Notes: generated from the letters alone by a model not told the origin. A stretch of 52,619 nt of DNA from a bacterium (GCA_028278125.1 JANQEY010000157.1:1-52619), one strand, 5' to 3'; positions 1 through 9,300 are shown, counted from the stretch's first letter. Translations and numbers: made by a program.

Positions 1-490
1 GACTTGCCAGCTCAAGCCTCTTTTCGATAGCTTTTACCTGTGCTGTAGCTGATTCATGGGCTGCGCGTGCAGCGTCAAGATCCTGTTTTGAAGAAGTCCG
101 TGATTCGTATAAAGCCTGTGTACGGTCATATACGGATTTGGCGTTTCTCTCCAGCGCTTGTGCCTGTGCTAAAGAGGCTTCAGCCTGCTGAACCTGGAGT
201 TCATAGTCACTGGCATCCATCTTCGCGATCAGCTGTCCCTTTTCAACTGAATCACCAACACGGACTGGAACTCTTTCTATAAAACCGGGCACTTTAAAGC
301 TGATACGTGATTCAGTGCCAGCCTGCGCTGTCCCTGAAAACGTGCGTATTCTACTTCCGCCGGTGGCAAAAACTTTTTCATATCTTACCGGCCTGATAGG
401 TGGTTCTTCCTGTTGTACATCCTTGGAACAGGAAACAACCAGCAGCAGAGCAATAATCGGAACTAATTTTGTAAAACGTTGTAATACCAT
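1..490 (-). CDS. RND efflux periplasmic adaptor (membrane fusion protein), lipoprotein, 3' part missing
   Basis: The N-terminal 163 residues are in the window; the gene runs off the left edge. The ATG at 490 is preceded by an AGGGGGT ribosome-binding site. A hydrophobic stretch ends in LLLVVSC, a lipoprotein signal with the lipidated cysteine near residue 22. The segment VPGFIERVPVRVGDSVEKGQ is the first half of a biotinyl-lipoyl-like domain, and the following alanine/glutamine-rich stretch (QAEASLAQAQALERNAKS...) is the start of the alpha-helical hairpin. Both are typical of HlyD/AcrA-family adaptors. Adaptors of this family bridge an inner-membrane RND pump to a TolC channel in the periplasm. 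The TolC-type gene lies 51 bp upstream on the same strand, so the two are probably one operon with an RND pump gene expected beyond the edge. The substrate cannot be told. Confidence 0.9.
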   Translation of the reverse strand, partial: MVLQRFTKLVPIIALLLVVSCSKDVQQEEPPIRPVRYEKVFATGGSRIRTFSGTAQAGTESRISFKVPGFIERVPVRVGDSVEKGQLIAKMDASDYELQVQQAEASLAQAQALERNAKSVYDRTQALYESRTSSKQDLDAARAAHESATAQVKAIEKRLELAS

Positions 491-541
491 CTTAACCCCC
501 TGGGAATTGTCAATAAGGGTAAATGTCTATAGTATTGGTAA

Positions 542-2998
542 CTATTTGCCTTGAGTGCTGATAAAATATTCACTTAATCTCTGGATCATTCCATCAACAG
601 CATCCTGGGTAACAAAAAACTCCAGCTCTCCGACCGCTCTCTGGACATTCATATAATCCACCAGGAAATCATAAACCGCGTTTGCCGCTATCTGGTCTGT
701 TACCAGCGTTGCGTTCTGTGCGTCCAGCAGTTCAATGATTGATACGGCACCTCGTGCGTAACCGTCCCGCACGGTCTCATAGGTCTTCCGGGCGGCTTCG
801 GCTGCGCTCCTGGAAAGTTCGATTGAGGCGTAAGAAGCACCTGCCATATGCGCCGAGGAACGAATCCGCTGCTCTACCTGCTCGGCAACGGAGGCACGCT
901 GTTGTTCCAGTTGTTTCACTTCGAGACTGGTTTTTTGCGTCGCTATAATCCTTGAACCGCCATTAAAAACAGGAAGTGATATATTCACACCTACTGACCA
1001 GTTGAGGTCATCAGCCTCTTCCATCTGACCGGGTACAATCGGCGGAAGCATTGCAGCGCCCCTCACTTCATTCAATCCACCGTACAAGGGACCGAAAATG
1101 TCGCCCATCGCACCGGGATCAGATCCAGCTCCCTGGCGGTCAAATACGTTCTCCAGGTTAGCCTGCAGGGCAATAGTCGGCGCATAAAATGAATGTTTGT
1201 TCGAAGCAAGAGAACGTTTTTTAACTTCTATCAGTTTGTCCAGCATTGCCAGTTCAGGGGCATTACTGAGACCTTCAATCACCAGGAATTCGCGCAAAGT
1301 CCTGAACTTTAGCGGATCTTCTATAAACGTATACATTCCCCTCTGGCTGACCAGGAGATTGGAATTAACCAGGTCTGTTTTTTCGAGGGTAAAATGTTCT
1401 TCAAGTGGACGATGCAGGATGCGGTTGAACTGTATCTCGGCAAGGTTTCTTCGTGAATTAGCCTGGATGACCGATTGCCTGTCCTGTGCTATAGATGCTT
1501 CCCAGCGGTAAACTTCAGCGGGTCCGGCAACACCAACCGACTCCCTCACACGCGCCAGTTCAAGGTTGGAACGTGAAAGAAGAAGATTTTCCTTCTGTAT
1601 CTCTTCAATGGTTTTTGCTCTCAACACGTCCAGGTATGCGATAGCCGCCTCAAGGCCGATATCGAGACGTAGTGACTCAAATTCCTCCTCGCGCGATCTC
1701 TGCAGGTTTCTCTGGATGGATATATTTGCCAGTGCCGGTTCCGAGAAAACAAGCTGCGTAACGGTCGCGCCACCGGTTATGGTGCGTTCGGCAGCCTGCC
1801 CCAGGCTTGCTTCAGCACGGTCCTCGTCAATCAAGGCACCTTGTGCGTACACATCCGCTTGCGGCAGGTAATTGCTCCAGGCGTCCTGAATGTCTTTTTC
1901 GCTTGCTTCCAGCGCCATCCGTTGGGCTGCAAGGGCGATATTTACTCTCACAGCTTCATTAACCGCGCTGCCCAGATTCCAGTTTTTAGAAACCTCTTTT
2001 CTTTGTGCGTTAACCAGTTCAGCTTCCGTCATTATTTTCCATTTAGGATAAATTCCGACTTTCCTGCAGGTCTCCATGTTTATGGAAAGCTGTTGATCCA
2101 TCGAATAAGCTACTGGAATATCTTCCGGACGATCACCCAGCAGGATACGCTGAACATTCAAGGCAACTCTTCGTGCCCACCTGTCAAAAGTCCGCTCTGT
2201 TGTTAAACCTGCGAGGATTCCCACCTCAACATCCATCCTGCCGAGGAGTGAAAAGCTGGGTAGTTTTTTCTCGATTAAACCGTCCGCCAACTTTCGGAAT
2301 TCATCCTCATCCAGCATGAATAGCGGAGCTAAGAAAACGGCTTCTACATCAGGAGGAATGTCTGCCAGTGCCTTTTCAGCTGAATGTGCTACAGGAATGA
2401 TATCTATTGATTCAACACCTTGAGGGACAAATGTGTGCATTTTTTGAACAGCATTATCCGATATGCCTACCATGTTTTCACTTAAAAGGATGCCAAGCTT
2501 TTTAAAACTGAAGATGTCAGTAAAAGCTTGAACATCACGCTTAAAAATATTGGGAACGGATATATATGTCAGGTTTTTTACACCACTGGTTCCCTCTTCG
2601 GTATAGGGTAGGTCCTGGATTACTGCATCAAGTATAAAGGGTGCGATTACTGGTTTAGGCAGGTCGCGCATATGGGCAGCCAGGTGCGAGGAAGAGACAC
2701 CCATTGTGATCACTATGTCGATATTCGGATCATTCAAAAAGTTATTTATCTCGTTCTTGATACTTTCAACAGACCAGTCTGTTTCAACTGCGTCACACTT
2801 GATAAATTCAACTTCAAATTCCCCTGCAAGCAAATCGGAAATTTCTTTGGTAAAGAGTTCTCCAATCGAGGTTCCTCTCTCCCATGGCCCATCGACAATA
2901 ATTCCAATATTAACTTTTTCCTGGGCTGAGACAGGTGAAAAAAAAGGCAAACTGATTAACATTACTAAAATCAAGAGAGATGGCAGAAATCTACCCAT
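542..2998 (-). CDS. Fusion of ABC-type substrate-binding domain and TolC-family outer-membrane efflux protein
   Basis: Start chosen at 2998, because the ATG there has an AGGGGAT site just upstream and opens a clean signal peptide (MGRFLPSLLILVMLISLPFF, cleavage near SAQ). An upstream in-frame ATG at 3067 gives no signal sequence at the N-terminus. The 818-residue product has two parts. Residues about 28-335 resemble the periplasmic ABC_sub_bind family (VNIGIIVDGPWERG at the start, alternating beta/alpha pattern, VEAVFLAPLF, SLLGRMDVEVGILAGL). Residues about 355-800 are a TolC/OEP protein with two helical repeats, including VNISLPVFNGG and the closing GAVSIIELLDAQNATL. Ordinary TolC proteins are about 430-500 residues and lack the first part. 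No stop or frameshift separates the two halves. It sits upstream of an RND adaptor, so it is presumably the outer-membrane channel of that pump, with a ligand-binding module added on the periplasmic side. The role of the added module is inference. Confidence 0.88.
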   Translation of the reverse strand: MGRFLPSLLILVMLISLPFFSPVSAQEKVNIGIIVDGPWERGTSIGELFTKEISDLLAGEFEVEFIKCDAVETDWSVESIKNEINNFLNDPNIDIVITMGVSSSHLAAHMRDLPKPVIAPFILDAVIQDLPYTEEGTSGVKNLTYISVPNIFKRDVQAFTDIFSFKKLGILLSENMVGISDNAVQKMHTFVPQGVESIDIIPVAHSAEKALADIPPDVEAVFLAPLFMLDEDEFRKLADGLIEKKLPSFSLLGRMDVEVGILAGLTTERTFDRWARRVALNVQRILLGDRPEDIPVAYSMDQQLSINMETCRKVGIYPKWKIMTEAELVNAQRKEVSKNWNLGSAVNEAVRVNIALAAQRMALEASEKDIQDAWSNYLPQADVYAQGALIDEDRAEASLGQAAERTITGGATVTQLVFSEPALANISIQRNLQRSREEEFESLRLDIGLEAAIAYLDVLRAKTIEEIQKENLLLSRSNLELARVRESVGVAGPAEVYRWEASIAQDRQSVIQANSRRNLAEIQFNRILHRPLEEHFTLEKTDLVNSNLLVSQRGMYTFIEDPLKFRTLREFLVIEGLSNAPELAMLDKLIEVKKRSLASNKHSFYAPTIALQANLENVFDRQGAGSDPGAMGDIFGPLYGGLNEVRGAAMLPPIVPGQMEEADDLNWSVGVNISLPVFNGGSRIIATQKTSLEVKQLEQQRASVAEQVEQRIRSSAHMAGASYASIELSRSAAEAARKTYETVRDGYARGAVSIIELLDAQNATLVTDQIAANAVYDFLVDYMNVQRAVGELEFFVTQDAVDGMIQRLSEYFISTQGK

Positions 2999-3383
2999 AA
3001 CAATATCCCCTGGTAAGACAAAAACCTGGTGTGCATTTGATGTAAGGAAAATCCGCGAATAGAACATTATAATTAGTCAAGCTGAAAAATTAAACCGAAA
3101 TATTTTTTTAAATCATTTCATTTTAAAGGTGAGTTCATTCCAGAATATAGTCCTCACCCATGAAGATACAATCGTCTCTCGGAAACTAATTCAAATTAGA
3201 CCGGATCATTAAAACAGGTTTTATGAATATAATTAATAAAGACTATGGTTTTAAATGGGCTGCTTGTTCGCAATAATAAACAAGTTTGCTGAAACCGGAA
3301 TTCGATCTTATAATGTACTCTTGATGTTTACAAAAGATTCATGAGCTAACTCTTGGTGTTCGATTTAACGGCTGGAGTTTTAA
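2999..3383. other. Divergent intergenic region between efflux operon and MBL-fold gene
   Basis: This 385-bp AT-rich spacer lies between two divergent genes. It holds a good rightward promoter (3286-3314) for the metallo-hydrolase. For the leftward efflux genes I see a TATAAT on the minus strand near 3072 but no convincing -35 at the right spacing. No RNA structure, repeat or further gene is apparent. Confidence 0.5.
3286..3314 (+). promoter_or_regulatory. Sigma-70-type promoter for the MBL-fold hydrolase gene
   Basis: A -35 box TTGCTG (3286-3291) is followed after 17 bp by a perfect TATAAT -10 box (3309-3314). Transcription would begin near 3321, leaving a leader of about 60 nt before the ATG at 3384. 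The call is by pattern only. Confidence 0.55.
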
Positions 3384-5093
3384 ATGGCAAAGATGACTTT
3401 TCTTGGAGCGGCTGGTACGGTAACGGGTTCTAAACACCTGCTCGAGTGGGATGCAGGGAAAATCAAACGACGTATTCTTGTTGATTGTGGGATGTTCCAG
3501 GGGTTAAAAGAACTGCGTCTGAAAAACTGGGATCCCCTGGGAATAAATCCCGAGTTGATAGATGCGGTCATCCTTACTCATGCCCATATTGACCACATGG
3601 GCTACCTGCCAAAACTGGTGAAGGACGGTTTCGACGGCACGATCTACGCCACTGCCGCAACATGTGATCTTGCGGAAATAATGCTTCGTGATGCAGCACA
3701 TATACAGGAAGAAGATGCAAAGCATGCAAAAAAATATGGATATTCGAAGCATAAAAATCCGGAGCCGCTATATACAACGGCAGATGCTGAAAAGGTGTTT
3801 CCCCTGATGCAGCCGTTGTCCTATGATAAACCTTTCCCTGTCCTGGATTCGGCTACAGTTTTCTTGAGGCATTCCGGCCACATCCTCGGCTCAGCTTTTG
3901 TTGAACTGACAATTGTTGAGGATGAGAAACCGATCAAGGTTGTATACTCAGGTGATGTTGGAAGGTATGATCAACCAATCCTCCTCGATCCTGATCCTCC
4001 GGTAAGCGCCGATTATTTGCTGCTGGAGAGCACCTATGGAGGCCGCAAACACGAAGGAGGTGATCCGAAAAAGGAGCTTGGAGAGGCAATCAGTCGAACC
4101 ATCCAACGTGGCGGAAGTGTCGTAATTCCCGCTTTTGCTCTTGGACGAAGCCAGGTAATGCTGACCTACCTTGCGGAGATGCTGGATGAACACACCATAC
4201 CGCCGATAGATGTTTACCTCGACAGCCCGATGGCTATCTCCACAACCTGGGAAACACGAAGCCATCGTGAAGAACTCGATGCCAAGATGTTGTCCGGAAT
4301 CCGCGAAAACAGGATTTTCAGACGTTCCGACTTCCATTACCTGACCACTCGTGACCAGTCAATGAAGCTTAATACACACGAAGATCCGTGTGTAATTATT
4401 TCAGCTAGCGGTATGGCAACGGCCGGCCGGGTTCTTCATCATCTGAAAAGACTTCTTCCCGGCGAAAATAATTCTGTGATCTTTGTCGGTTACCAGGCGG
4501 TTGGTACACGTGGCAGGGTAATGGTTGAGGGGGCGACAGAAATTAAAATCCACGGATCGATGATACCCGTAAAGGCGGAAATAGTAAATATTTCAGACAT
4601 GAGTGGTCACGCCGATTATTCAGAGATGATGCCCTGGTTGAGCAAAATGAGTCTTACCGGTACCACCTTCCTTGTCCATGGAGAAGAGGAGGGACTCAAC
4701 GCAATGTCGGAAAGGCTCAGCAAAGAACTGGGATGGAATACCTATATACCAGCTCTTGGCGAAGAGGTCGAGCTTGGAGTGCTGTCTGAAAAACCGGTAG
4801 TTGAAGAGGAGGTTGTTACCGAAGAACAGCTTTCCCTCAAAGGAGCTGTAGCAGTTGTAATGGGTTCCCAATACTGGGATAGTGTATTAACACAAATGCC
4901 TGGCACAGTCGTTTTCAGGGAAGAAACCAGCGATCAACTGGCGGAAAGAATAGTCCGTTCAGGGCTGTTTCGTGAAGTGCTGGTGATGATGAATAATGGT
5001 ACAGACGAAAACCTTGAAAAGCATGAGTCTTTTATAAAGTTGCTGGAAGAGGGTGGGGTTGTTGCCTGGACAGTAAAACGTGAAAATCGTTGA
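3384..5093 (+). CDS. MBL-fold beta-CASP RNA-type metallo-hydrolase with C-terminal extension
   Basis: The 569-residue cytoplasmic protein has no signal sequence. Metallo-beta-lactamase motifs are complete: THAHIDHMG with H66, H68, D70 and H71; H166 in SGHILGS; D191 in SGDVG. The beta-CASP part spans about residues 240-370 (VVIPAFALGRSQ, YLDSPMA, VIISASGMATAGRV). H409 in SGHADYSE and H432 in FLVHGEEEGL complete the metal site. Members of this group (CPSF73/RNase J relatives, long bacterial form) are mostly RNA exo- or endonucleases; the exact substrate here is unknown. Family members usually end around residue 460. The extra 100 residues start after an acidic linker (EKPVVEEEVVTEE) and form a separate small domain that I do not recognise. 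It is monocistronic, with its own promoter and a terminator array behind it. Confidence 0.92.
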   Translation: MAKMTFLGAAGTVTGSKHLLEWDAGKIKRRILVDCGMFQGLKELRLKNWDPLGINPELIDAVILTHAHIDHMGYLPKLVKDGFDGTIYATAATCDLAEIMLRDAAHIQEEDAKHAKKYGYSKHKNPEPLYTTADAEKVFPLMQPLSYDKPFPVLDSATVFLRHSGHILGSAFVELTIVEDEKPIKVVYSGDVGRYDQPILLDPDPPVSADYLLLESTYGGRKHEGGDPKKELGEAISRTIQRGGSVVIPAFALGRSQVMLTYLAEMLDEHTIPPIDVYLDSPMAISTTWETRSHREELDAKMLSGIRENRIFRRSDFHYLTTRDQSMKLNTHEDPCVIISASGMATAGRVLHHLKRLLPGENNSVIFVGYQAVGTRGRVMVEGATEIKIHGSMIPVKAEIVNISDMSGHADYSEMMPWLSKMSLTGTTFLVHGEEEGLNAMSERLSKELGWNTYIPALGEEVELGVLSEKPVVEEEVVTEEQLSLKGAVAVVMGSQYWDSVLTQMPGTVVFREETSDQLAERIVRSGLFREVLVMMNNGTDENLEKHESFIKLLEEGGVVAWTVKRENR

Positions 5094-5115
5094 TATATAG
5101 GTCGGATTCATAGGT

Positions 5116-5147
5116 GTAGGCCGGGTTTCCCGAACCCGGTTTATTTA
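5116..5147 (+). terminator. CCGGG palindrome acting as a terminator, GTAG-CCGGG repeat family
   Basis: CCGGGTT (5121-5127) pairs with AACCCGG (5133-5139), followed by TTTATTT. The block begins with GTAGG, the same prefix as related palindromes at 39692-39790 and 40308, so it is both a terminator-like hairpin and a copy of a dispersed intergenic repeat. Confidence 0.6.
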
Positions 5148-5174
5148 TGTATCAGAAAAAATTTCACGAAAAAA

Positions 5175-5205
5175 GGCCGGATTCATGGAATCCGGCCTCT
5201 TCTTT
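5175..5205. terminator. Bidirectional rho-independent terminator between convergent genes
   Basis: A perfect 9-bp stem GGCCGGATT (5175-5183) / AATCCGGCC (5189-5197) with a 5-base loop is flanked by an A tract on the left and TCTTCTTT on the right. It can therefore stop transcription from both the hydrolase gene and the leftward response-regulator gene. Confidence 0.85.
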
Positions 5206-5217
5206 AAACTGAATATC

Positions 5218-5700
5218 TTAAACAAATGTCTTCATCAGCTCCTTGTGCAGACTGTCGAGATCGTTATAGGCGCTGTTAATCTCTGTGATTTTATCTCTCA
5301 GCATGGACATCAGGCGGTTTTTCTCGATCCCGTTCCTGAGGATCAGTAGCAGATCGTCGTTTTCCCAGGGTTTTTCTATATACTGAAAAAGCCCAACCTC
5401 GTTGATTGCTTTAATCGCGTTTTCTTTATCCGCGTAACCGGTCAGGATAATCCTTGGAACCTCCGGCTTCAGGTTTCGAACTTTCCCAAGGAATGTGATT
5501 CCATCCATCTCCGGCATCAGGTAGTCGGAAACAACCAGGTCTATGTTATTGTTTTCAATGTATACCAGAGCCTTTTCAACTGATGTAAATGTCTCAACCT
5601 GGTAATTGGTTTGTAACATCAGGAAAGAGCTGATACTGGTCAGCACCATTTCCTCGTCATCGACAATTACAATTGTTTCAATATCTTTTTTATCTGTCAT
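5218..5700 (-). CDS. Single-domain response regulator with C-terminal coiled coil
   Basis: The CheY-like receiver spans residues about 9-125. The acidic pair is D14/D15, the phospho-acceptor D59 in VVSDYLMPEMDG, the switch threonine T87 in IILTGYAD and the lysine K110 in YIEKPW. The YIEKPW form is typical of receivers of the RpfG/HD-GYP type, but here no output domain follows. The remaining 35 residues (RNGIEKNRLMSMLRDKITEI...) look like a helical coiled coil. The protein therefore probably signals by protein-protein contact. A GGAGG site lies 11 bp before the ATG, rather far. The gene is 143 bp downstream of, and in the same direction as, a cyclic-nucleotide-binding gene and a transporter gene. 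No cognate histidine kinase is in the window. Confidence 0.93.
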   Translation of the reverse strand: MTDKKDIETIVIVDDEEMVLTSISSFLMLQTNYQVETFTSVEKALVYIENNNIDLVVSDYLMPEMDGITFLGKVRNLKPEVPRIILTGYADKENAIKAINEVGLFQYIEKPWENDDLLLILRNGIEKNRLMSMLRDKITEINSAYNDLDSLHKELMKTFV

Positions 5701-5843
5701 TATATATTTAACCTCCTGTCATTTTATGACTTGAGGATACTCCGATTATATATTCCCAAGCAACGTATAAAATAATCAATAAAGGAGATATGGCAAGTAC
5801 AGTTTCTCTGTTTGCTCTAGGGCAGGATATTCTATTTTGAGGA

Positions 5844-6293
5844 TTACGACCGGTTACGGTTGGATGTATCTCTGCCCACATGGGAAACCAACCCGCGCAA
5901 ACGTCTGACAAGTGCCTTAAAGATTCCCTGTGTTATTTCAACATGGTCAGCCAGCAGGTCGAGGAAGTCTTCTTTATCAATCCGTAACAGTTTAACAGGT
6001 TCCAGTGCAACGGCATTTACGACTCTTGGTTCATCATCAAACAAAGCCCATGTCCCGAAAACGTCTTTATACCCGGCGACCATCACGTCTTTGTCGTCAC
6101 GATGTAACCTGACCTTTCCCTCGATTACCATGTACATGGAGTCGGAAATATCGCCCTCTTTGAACAGGATATTGTCCTTTTCCGCCTCCGTCTCTTCGGT
6201 TATAGCAGCGAGGTATGCCAGGTTGGCTGTAGAAATTGACTTGAACTGGTCAATATCCTGGAGAAAGATGACTTTTTCGACGGTAGTTAACAT
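5844..6293 (-). CDS. Cyclic-nucleotide-binding (cNMP) domain protein
   Basis: The product of 149 residues is almost entirely one CRP-like cNMP-binding beta-barrel: VEKVIFLQDIDQFKSIS at the start, then NILFKEGDISDSMYMVIEGKV, GYKDVFGTWALFDDEPRVVNAVALE and a C-terminal helix (LADHVEITQGIFKALVRRLRG). The PRVVNA segment stands where the phosphate-binding cassette has R-x-A/T-x-A, so nucleotide binding is plausible. No HTH follows, so it is not a transcription factor. The start is uncertain: the ATG at 6293 has no close ribosome-binding site; an in-frame TTG at 6347 lies only 8 bp after the upstream transporter gene, with an AAAGGAT that is too close. In related nucleotide-transporter-like proteins a cNMP domain can be fused behind HEAT repeats (recalled, not checked). 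Here it is a separate gene directly behind such a transporter, which suggests the two work together. Confidence 0.85.
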   Translation of the reverse strand: MLTTVEKVIFLQDIDQFKSISTANLAYLAAITEETEAEKDNILFKEGDISDSMYMVIEGKVRLHRDDKDVMVAGYKDVFGTWALFDDEPRVVNAVALEPVKLLRIDKEDFLDLLADHVEITQGIFKALVRRLRGLVSHVGRDTSNRNRS

Positions 6294-6355
6294 CGTGACT
6301 AGTATTATTTCCTGAAATGAAAATTCACTGTGGAATAAATATGGCAAATCCTTTG

Positions 6356-9163
6356 TTACTTATCAATCCTGTCCGCTAATAATGAAGCTGTCTCACGGAT
6401 CATGGGATCCCGGCTTTTTGCATGTTCAGCAGCAACTTCTGTCAGTTCAGGTTCATCGAGCTCTGCAATCAGGTAGAGGGCGCATACTTTCAGCCAGTTG
6501 TCGTCGCCTTCAAGCAGGGATTTCAGGCAATCGTAATTGCTGTTGATTTTTAATCCAAACGGATTTTCACTGGTTGTTGGAATTTCACCTGATGTTGTCC
6601 CCTCAAGAATCGGGAGGATGTATTTTTTCAGCCGGTTATTCAGGAGATTATCCAGGAATTCAATCGCATTAGCTCTCTGGTCAAGTTTGTTACTTGTGAC
6701 ACCCTGGTAGGCATTTAAGATGTCTTCTGGGGTATATCGTAAACCTAGCAGCCGGAAAATAATTTCCAGGTTTCTGTCAAGTCTCTCTTCCAGCGCCTGT
6801 ATCAGCAATTGCCGAGCGTTTTTAACGCCTTTATTCTCTTCAGAAATATTTTCGTTCGAGCTCTGCGTGCGGAAAACATTCAGCATTGTAAAATAATTAC
6901 GGGATTCGTCTAGTACCTGCTCTTCAACCGATCGATGATCAATTTTTAAACCGTCATAAGTTGATTTTATCCTGTTAAGTGCCCGGATAATGGCATAACG
7001 TATGACGATGTCGTCCTGGTTTATATTTTTCTGCAATGCGTCAACAGATTTCTGCGTACTGATTTTTGCCAGGATGGGTGGTATTCCCAGCTTGATCATC
7101 CGGTCCTCTACGGGATCATTCAAACGTTCTACCAGCGGTTCAATTATTTCATTGCCATACATTGATAAAGCTTCCCGGGCGAATTTCCGAACATACTTGG
7201 TGTTCAGGTGCGGGATCAGTATAGGTAAAAATTCTTCCGATTGCGTTTTCCCGGCGTTTAAAATAGCTTCACGTAACACCGGGATAGAGAGATCAGCCAT
7301 CAGTAAATGCAGGTATGGATATAGCTCCGGATCGTTTGCCTCGCCAAGTATTTTTGCCGTCTCTATCTTAACAAACTCAAGGAGTTCTCCCTGAATATTT
7401 TCATCTTCGATTTCTTCGATAATATTTTTAAAGTGCTGGTTCAGCTGAATATGCTCACGAATTTCACTGTCCCTTTTACAAATCCTGGCGGTATACATCA
7501 GGGCGGCCATTTTAATATGAATGTCATCGTTATGAAGATAGTTGTGGATAAAATCAACGATGTTTTCGGAACGGCTGCACTGGTATTCAACCGCAGCAAT
7601 ACGTACACCCTGGTCAGCATGATATAGCAATTGTTCTATCTTTTGTCTCAAGTCCAGCTCAGGGTATGATTGAGTTAGCTCTATTGCTTTGACAACCACT
7701 TCACTTGATTTGTGGTCAAGAAGTTTTTCAAGGTAGGGTGTGACCTGTTCGCTTTGAACATTTTCCAGCAGGTTCAGTATATAGAGAATCTGTTTTTCAT
7801 TTCCGTTGTCGATCACACTCAGCAGGTTCTTAATGACATTGGGATCAGACGCCGTAATTGTCTGTTCATCGAGCCTGATGGTTCGTTTTTCAATCGCCTG
7901 GCGGAAGGCTTCGATATATTCATTTTTGATTCTGGAATTTAGGTAAATCCAGATCGCTATCAGCAATAGAATGATTATACTCAGGTGCCTTGTGGATATG
8001 TCGGTCACCTGTGTAAACAGTATCAGCAAAACACCACTTACGCCTGTGGCGAAATTATCAACAAATACGTCAATAAACGCCTTGATCCTGTTTTTTATCA
8101 CCGCCGGGATCGGTAACGCCAGCAGCTCTATACCCGCTTTATGAATTGATTGTTTAAATCCACCATCACTGATTTTTATAAGAACAGCCGACCATAATCC
8201 CCCGAAAAACAATGTTGCCAGCGCCCCGATAAAAATTCCGGCGGGGAGGAAGTACGTAGAAGAAATCACCCCGAACGATTTTATAATTCTCCCCGTCATA
8301 AGCAGTTGGATTAACAGCGACACAACACTCAGGTTGGACAGCCAGAATCCAAAGAAAGCGGTCAACCGGTCTTCGTCCTTGATTAACTCGGTTGCGATAG
8401 CGCTGTACTGGTAGTCAACAAAATTGGCAACCAGTACCCCCACTCCGACAATTGCCGCCAGGTAACCGATATGTCTTGAGCGGAATATGATCTGGAGAGG
8501 ATTTGATGAGTCGTCTGACCCGGTTCGTTTTTTTCTTAGGACCTGTTCACGGTAACGTTCCCTGGCGCCCCGCTCCCAGGTAAAAGGCAGAATTATCATG
8601 CAGACCAGGAGGAATCCTGCTCCGAACAGGATCAGGTTTTCCGTGCCCAGGACAGGAGCGAAAAAGTTGGCAAAATAGCCACCGAAAATTCCGCCGGATA
8701 TCGCACCCGCCCCAAGTATTCCGAACAGCCGTTTTGCTTCACGGGCGTCAAAAACATAGTTCGCAAGCAACCAGAATTGGGAGGTTGTCAACACACCGAA
8801 TAATGCGACCCAGATATACATGAAAAAATAAAACCATGGCGCGCTGTAACCCCGGAAAAGTAACAGCCAGAAAAGAATCAGCGATATGACACTTATAATC
8901 AGGGTTGTTGATATTAACCGGTTGAGCCTGACTTTGCTTGAAAGTTTAGAGTAAAAATAGGCAACACCAGCACTGCAAAGCGCTACAAGAACAAAGGCAT
9001 AGGGCAGGTAGGCAATGCCGAACTTTGTCAGGAAAAGAGAATTCCTGACCGGCTTGATAATCAGGAGCGTGGCAATCACCAGGAATATATAGGCAAACAT
9101 CAGCCACGTCCGTTTTATTTCGTCGTGTTTGATGTTCAGCATTCTTTCGAAAAATTCTTTCAT
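6356..9163 (-). CDS. NTP/NDP-translocase-like (MFS-related) transporter fused to HEAT repeats
   Basis: The 935-residue protein has two halves. Residues about 1-430 form a many-pass membrane region of the ATP/ADP translocase (TLC/NTT) superfamily. It opens with the amphipathic NIKHDEIKRTWLMFAYIFLV, then LLIIKPVRNSLFLTKFG and a glycine-rich AKRLFGILGAGAISGGIFGG. Residues about 440-935 are soluble and made of HEAT/PBS-lyase-like helical repeats (VTPYLEKLLDHKSSEVVVKAIEL, PYLHLLMADLSIPVLREAIL, PILIPHLNTKYVRKFAREAL and others). Classical NTT proteins exchange ATP for ADP in intracellular bacteria. Homologues with HEAT tails in free-living bacteria have no established substrate, and I do not claim nucleotide transport. 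The neighbours support a signalling link: a cNMP-binding protein follows closely, then a response regulator. A second NTT-like gene without the tail is upstream. Confidence 0.85.
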   Translation of the reverse strand: MKEFFERMLNIKHDEIKRTWLMFAYIFLVIATLLIIKPVRNSLFLTKFGIAYLPYAFVLVALCSAGVAYFYSKLSSKVRLNRLISTTLIISVISLILFWLLLFRGYSAPWFYFFMYIWVALFGVLTTSQFWLLANYVFDAREAKRLFGILGAGAISGGIFGGYFANFFAPVLGTENLILFGAGFLLVCMIILPFTWERGARERYREQVLRKKRTGSDDSSNPLQIIFRSRHIGYLAAIVGVGVLVANFVDYQYSAIATELIKDEDRLTAFFGFWLSNLSVVSLLIQLLMTGRIIKSFGVISSTYFLPAGIFIGALATLFFGGLWSAVLIKISDGGFKQSIHKAGIELLALPIPAVIKNRIKAFIDVFVDNFATGVSGVLLILFTQVTDISTRHLSIIILLLIAIWIYLNSRIKNEYIEAFRQAIEKRTIRLDEQTITASDPNVIKNLLSVIDNGNEKQILYILNLLENVQSEQVTPYLEKLLDHKSSEVVVKAIELTQSYPELDLRQKIEQLLYHADQGVRIAAVEYQCSRSENIVDFIHNYLHNDDIHIKMAALMYTARICKRDSEIREHIQLNQHFKNIIEEIEDENIQGELLEFVKIETAKILGEANDPELYPYLHLLMADLSIPVLREAILNAGKTQSEEFLPILIPHLNTKYVRKFAREALSMYGNEIIEPLVERLNDPVEDRMIKLGIPPILAKISTQKSVDALQKNINQDDIVIRYAIIRALNRIKSTYDGLKIDHRSVEEQVLDESRNYFTMLNVFRTQSSNENISEENKGVKNARQLLIQALEERLDRNLEIIFRLLGLRYTPEDILNAYQGVTSNKLDQRANAIEFLDNLLNNRLKKYILPILEGTTSGEIPTTSENPFGLKINSNYDCLKSLLEGDDNWLKVCALYLIAELDEPELTEVAAEHAKSRDPMIRETASLLADRIDK

Positions 9164-9300
9164 GATTCCCGGTTATAATTAGTTACCTGCGCTGGCAACA
9201 ATATAACATTATATAAAGGCACTTCCTCGTAAACTGATACTAAGAACGACAAGATTTAAAAAAGAAGGTCTAGTGGAATAAGGCAAAGATACATAACGGT

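Noticed and set aside
3059..3077. Promoter TTGACT...TATAAT for the efflux operon on the minus strand
   Set aside because: The two boxes are only three bases apart, so they cannot form one promoter; no other good -35 is at the right distance.
6294..6347. TTG 6347 as the start of the cNMP-binding protein
   Set aside because: The extra 18 residues do not fit the domain, and the AAAGGAT lies too close to the TTG; kept only as an alternative.
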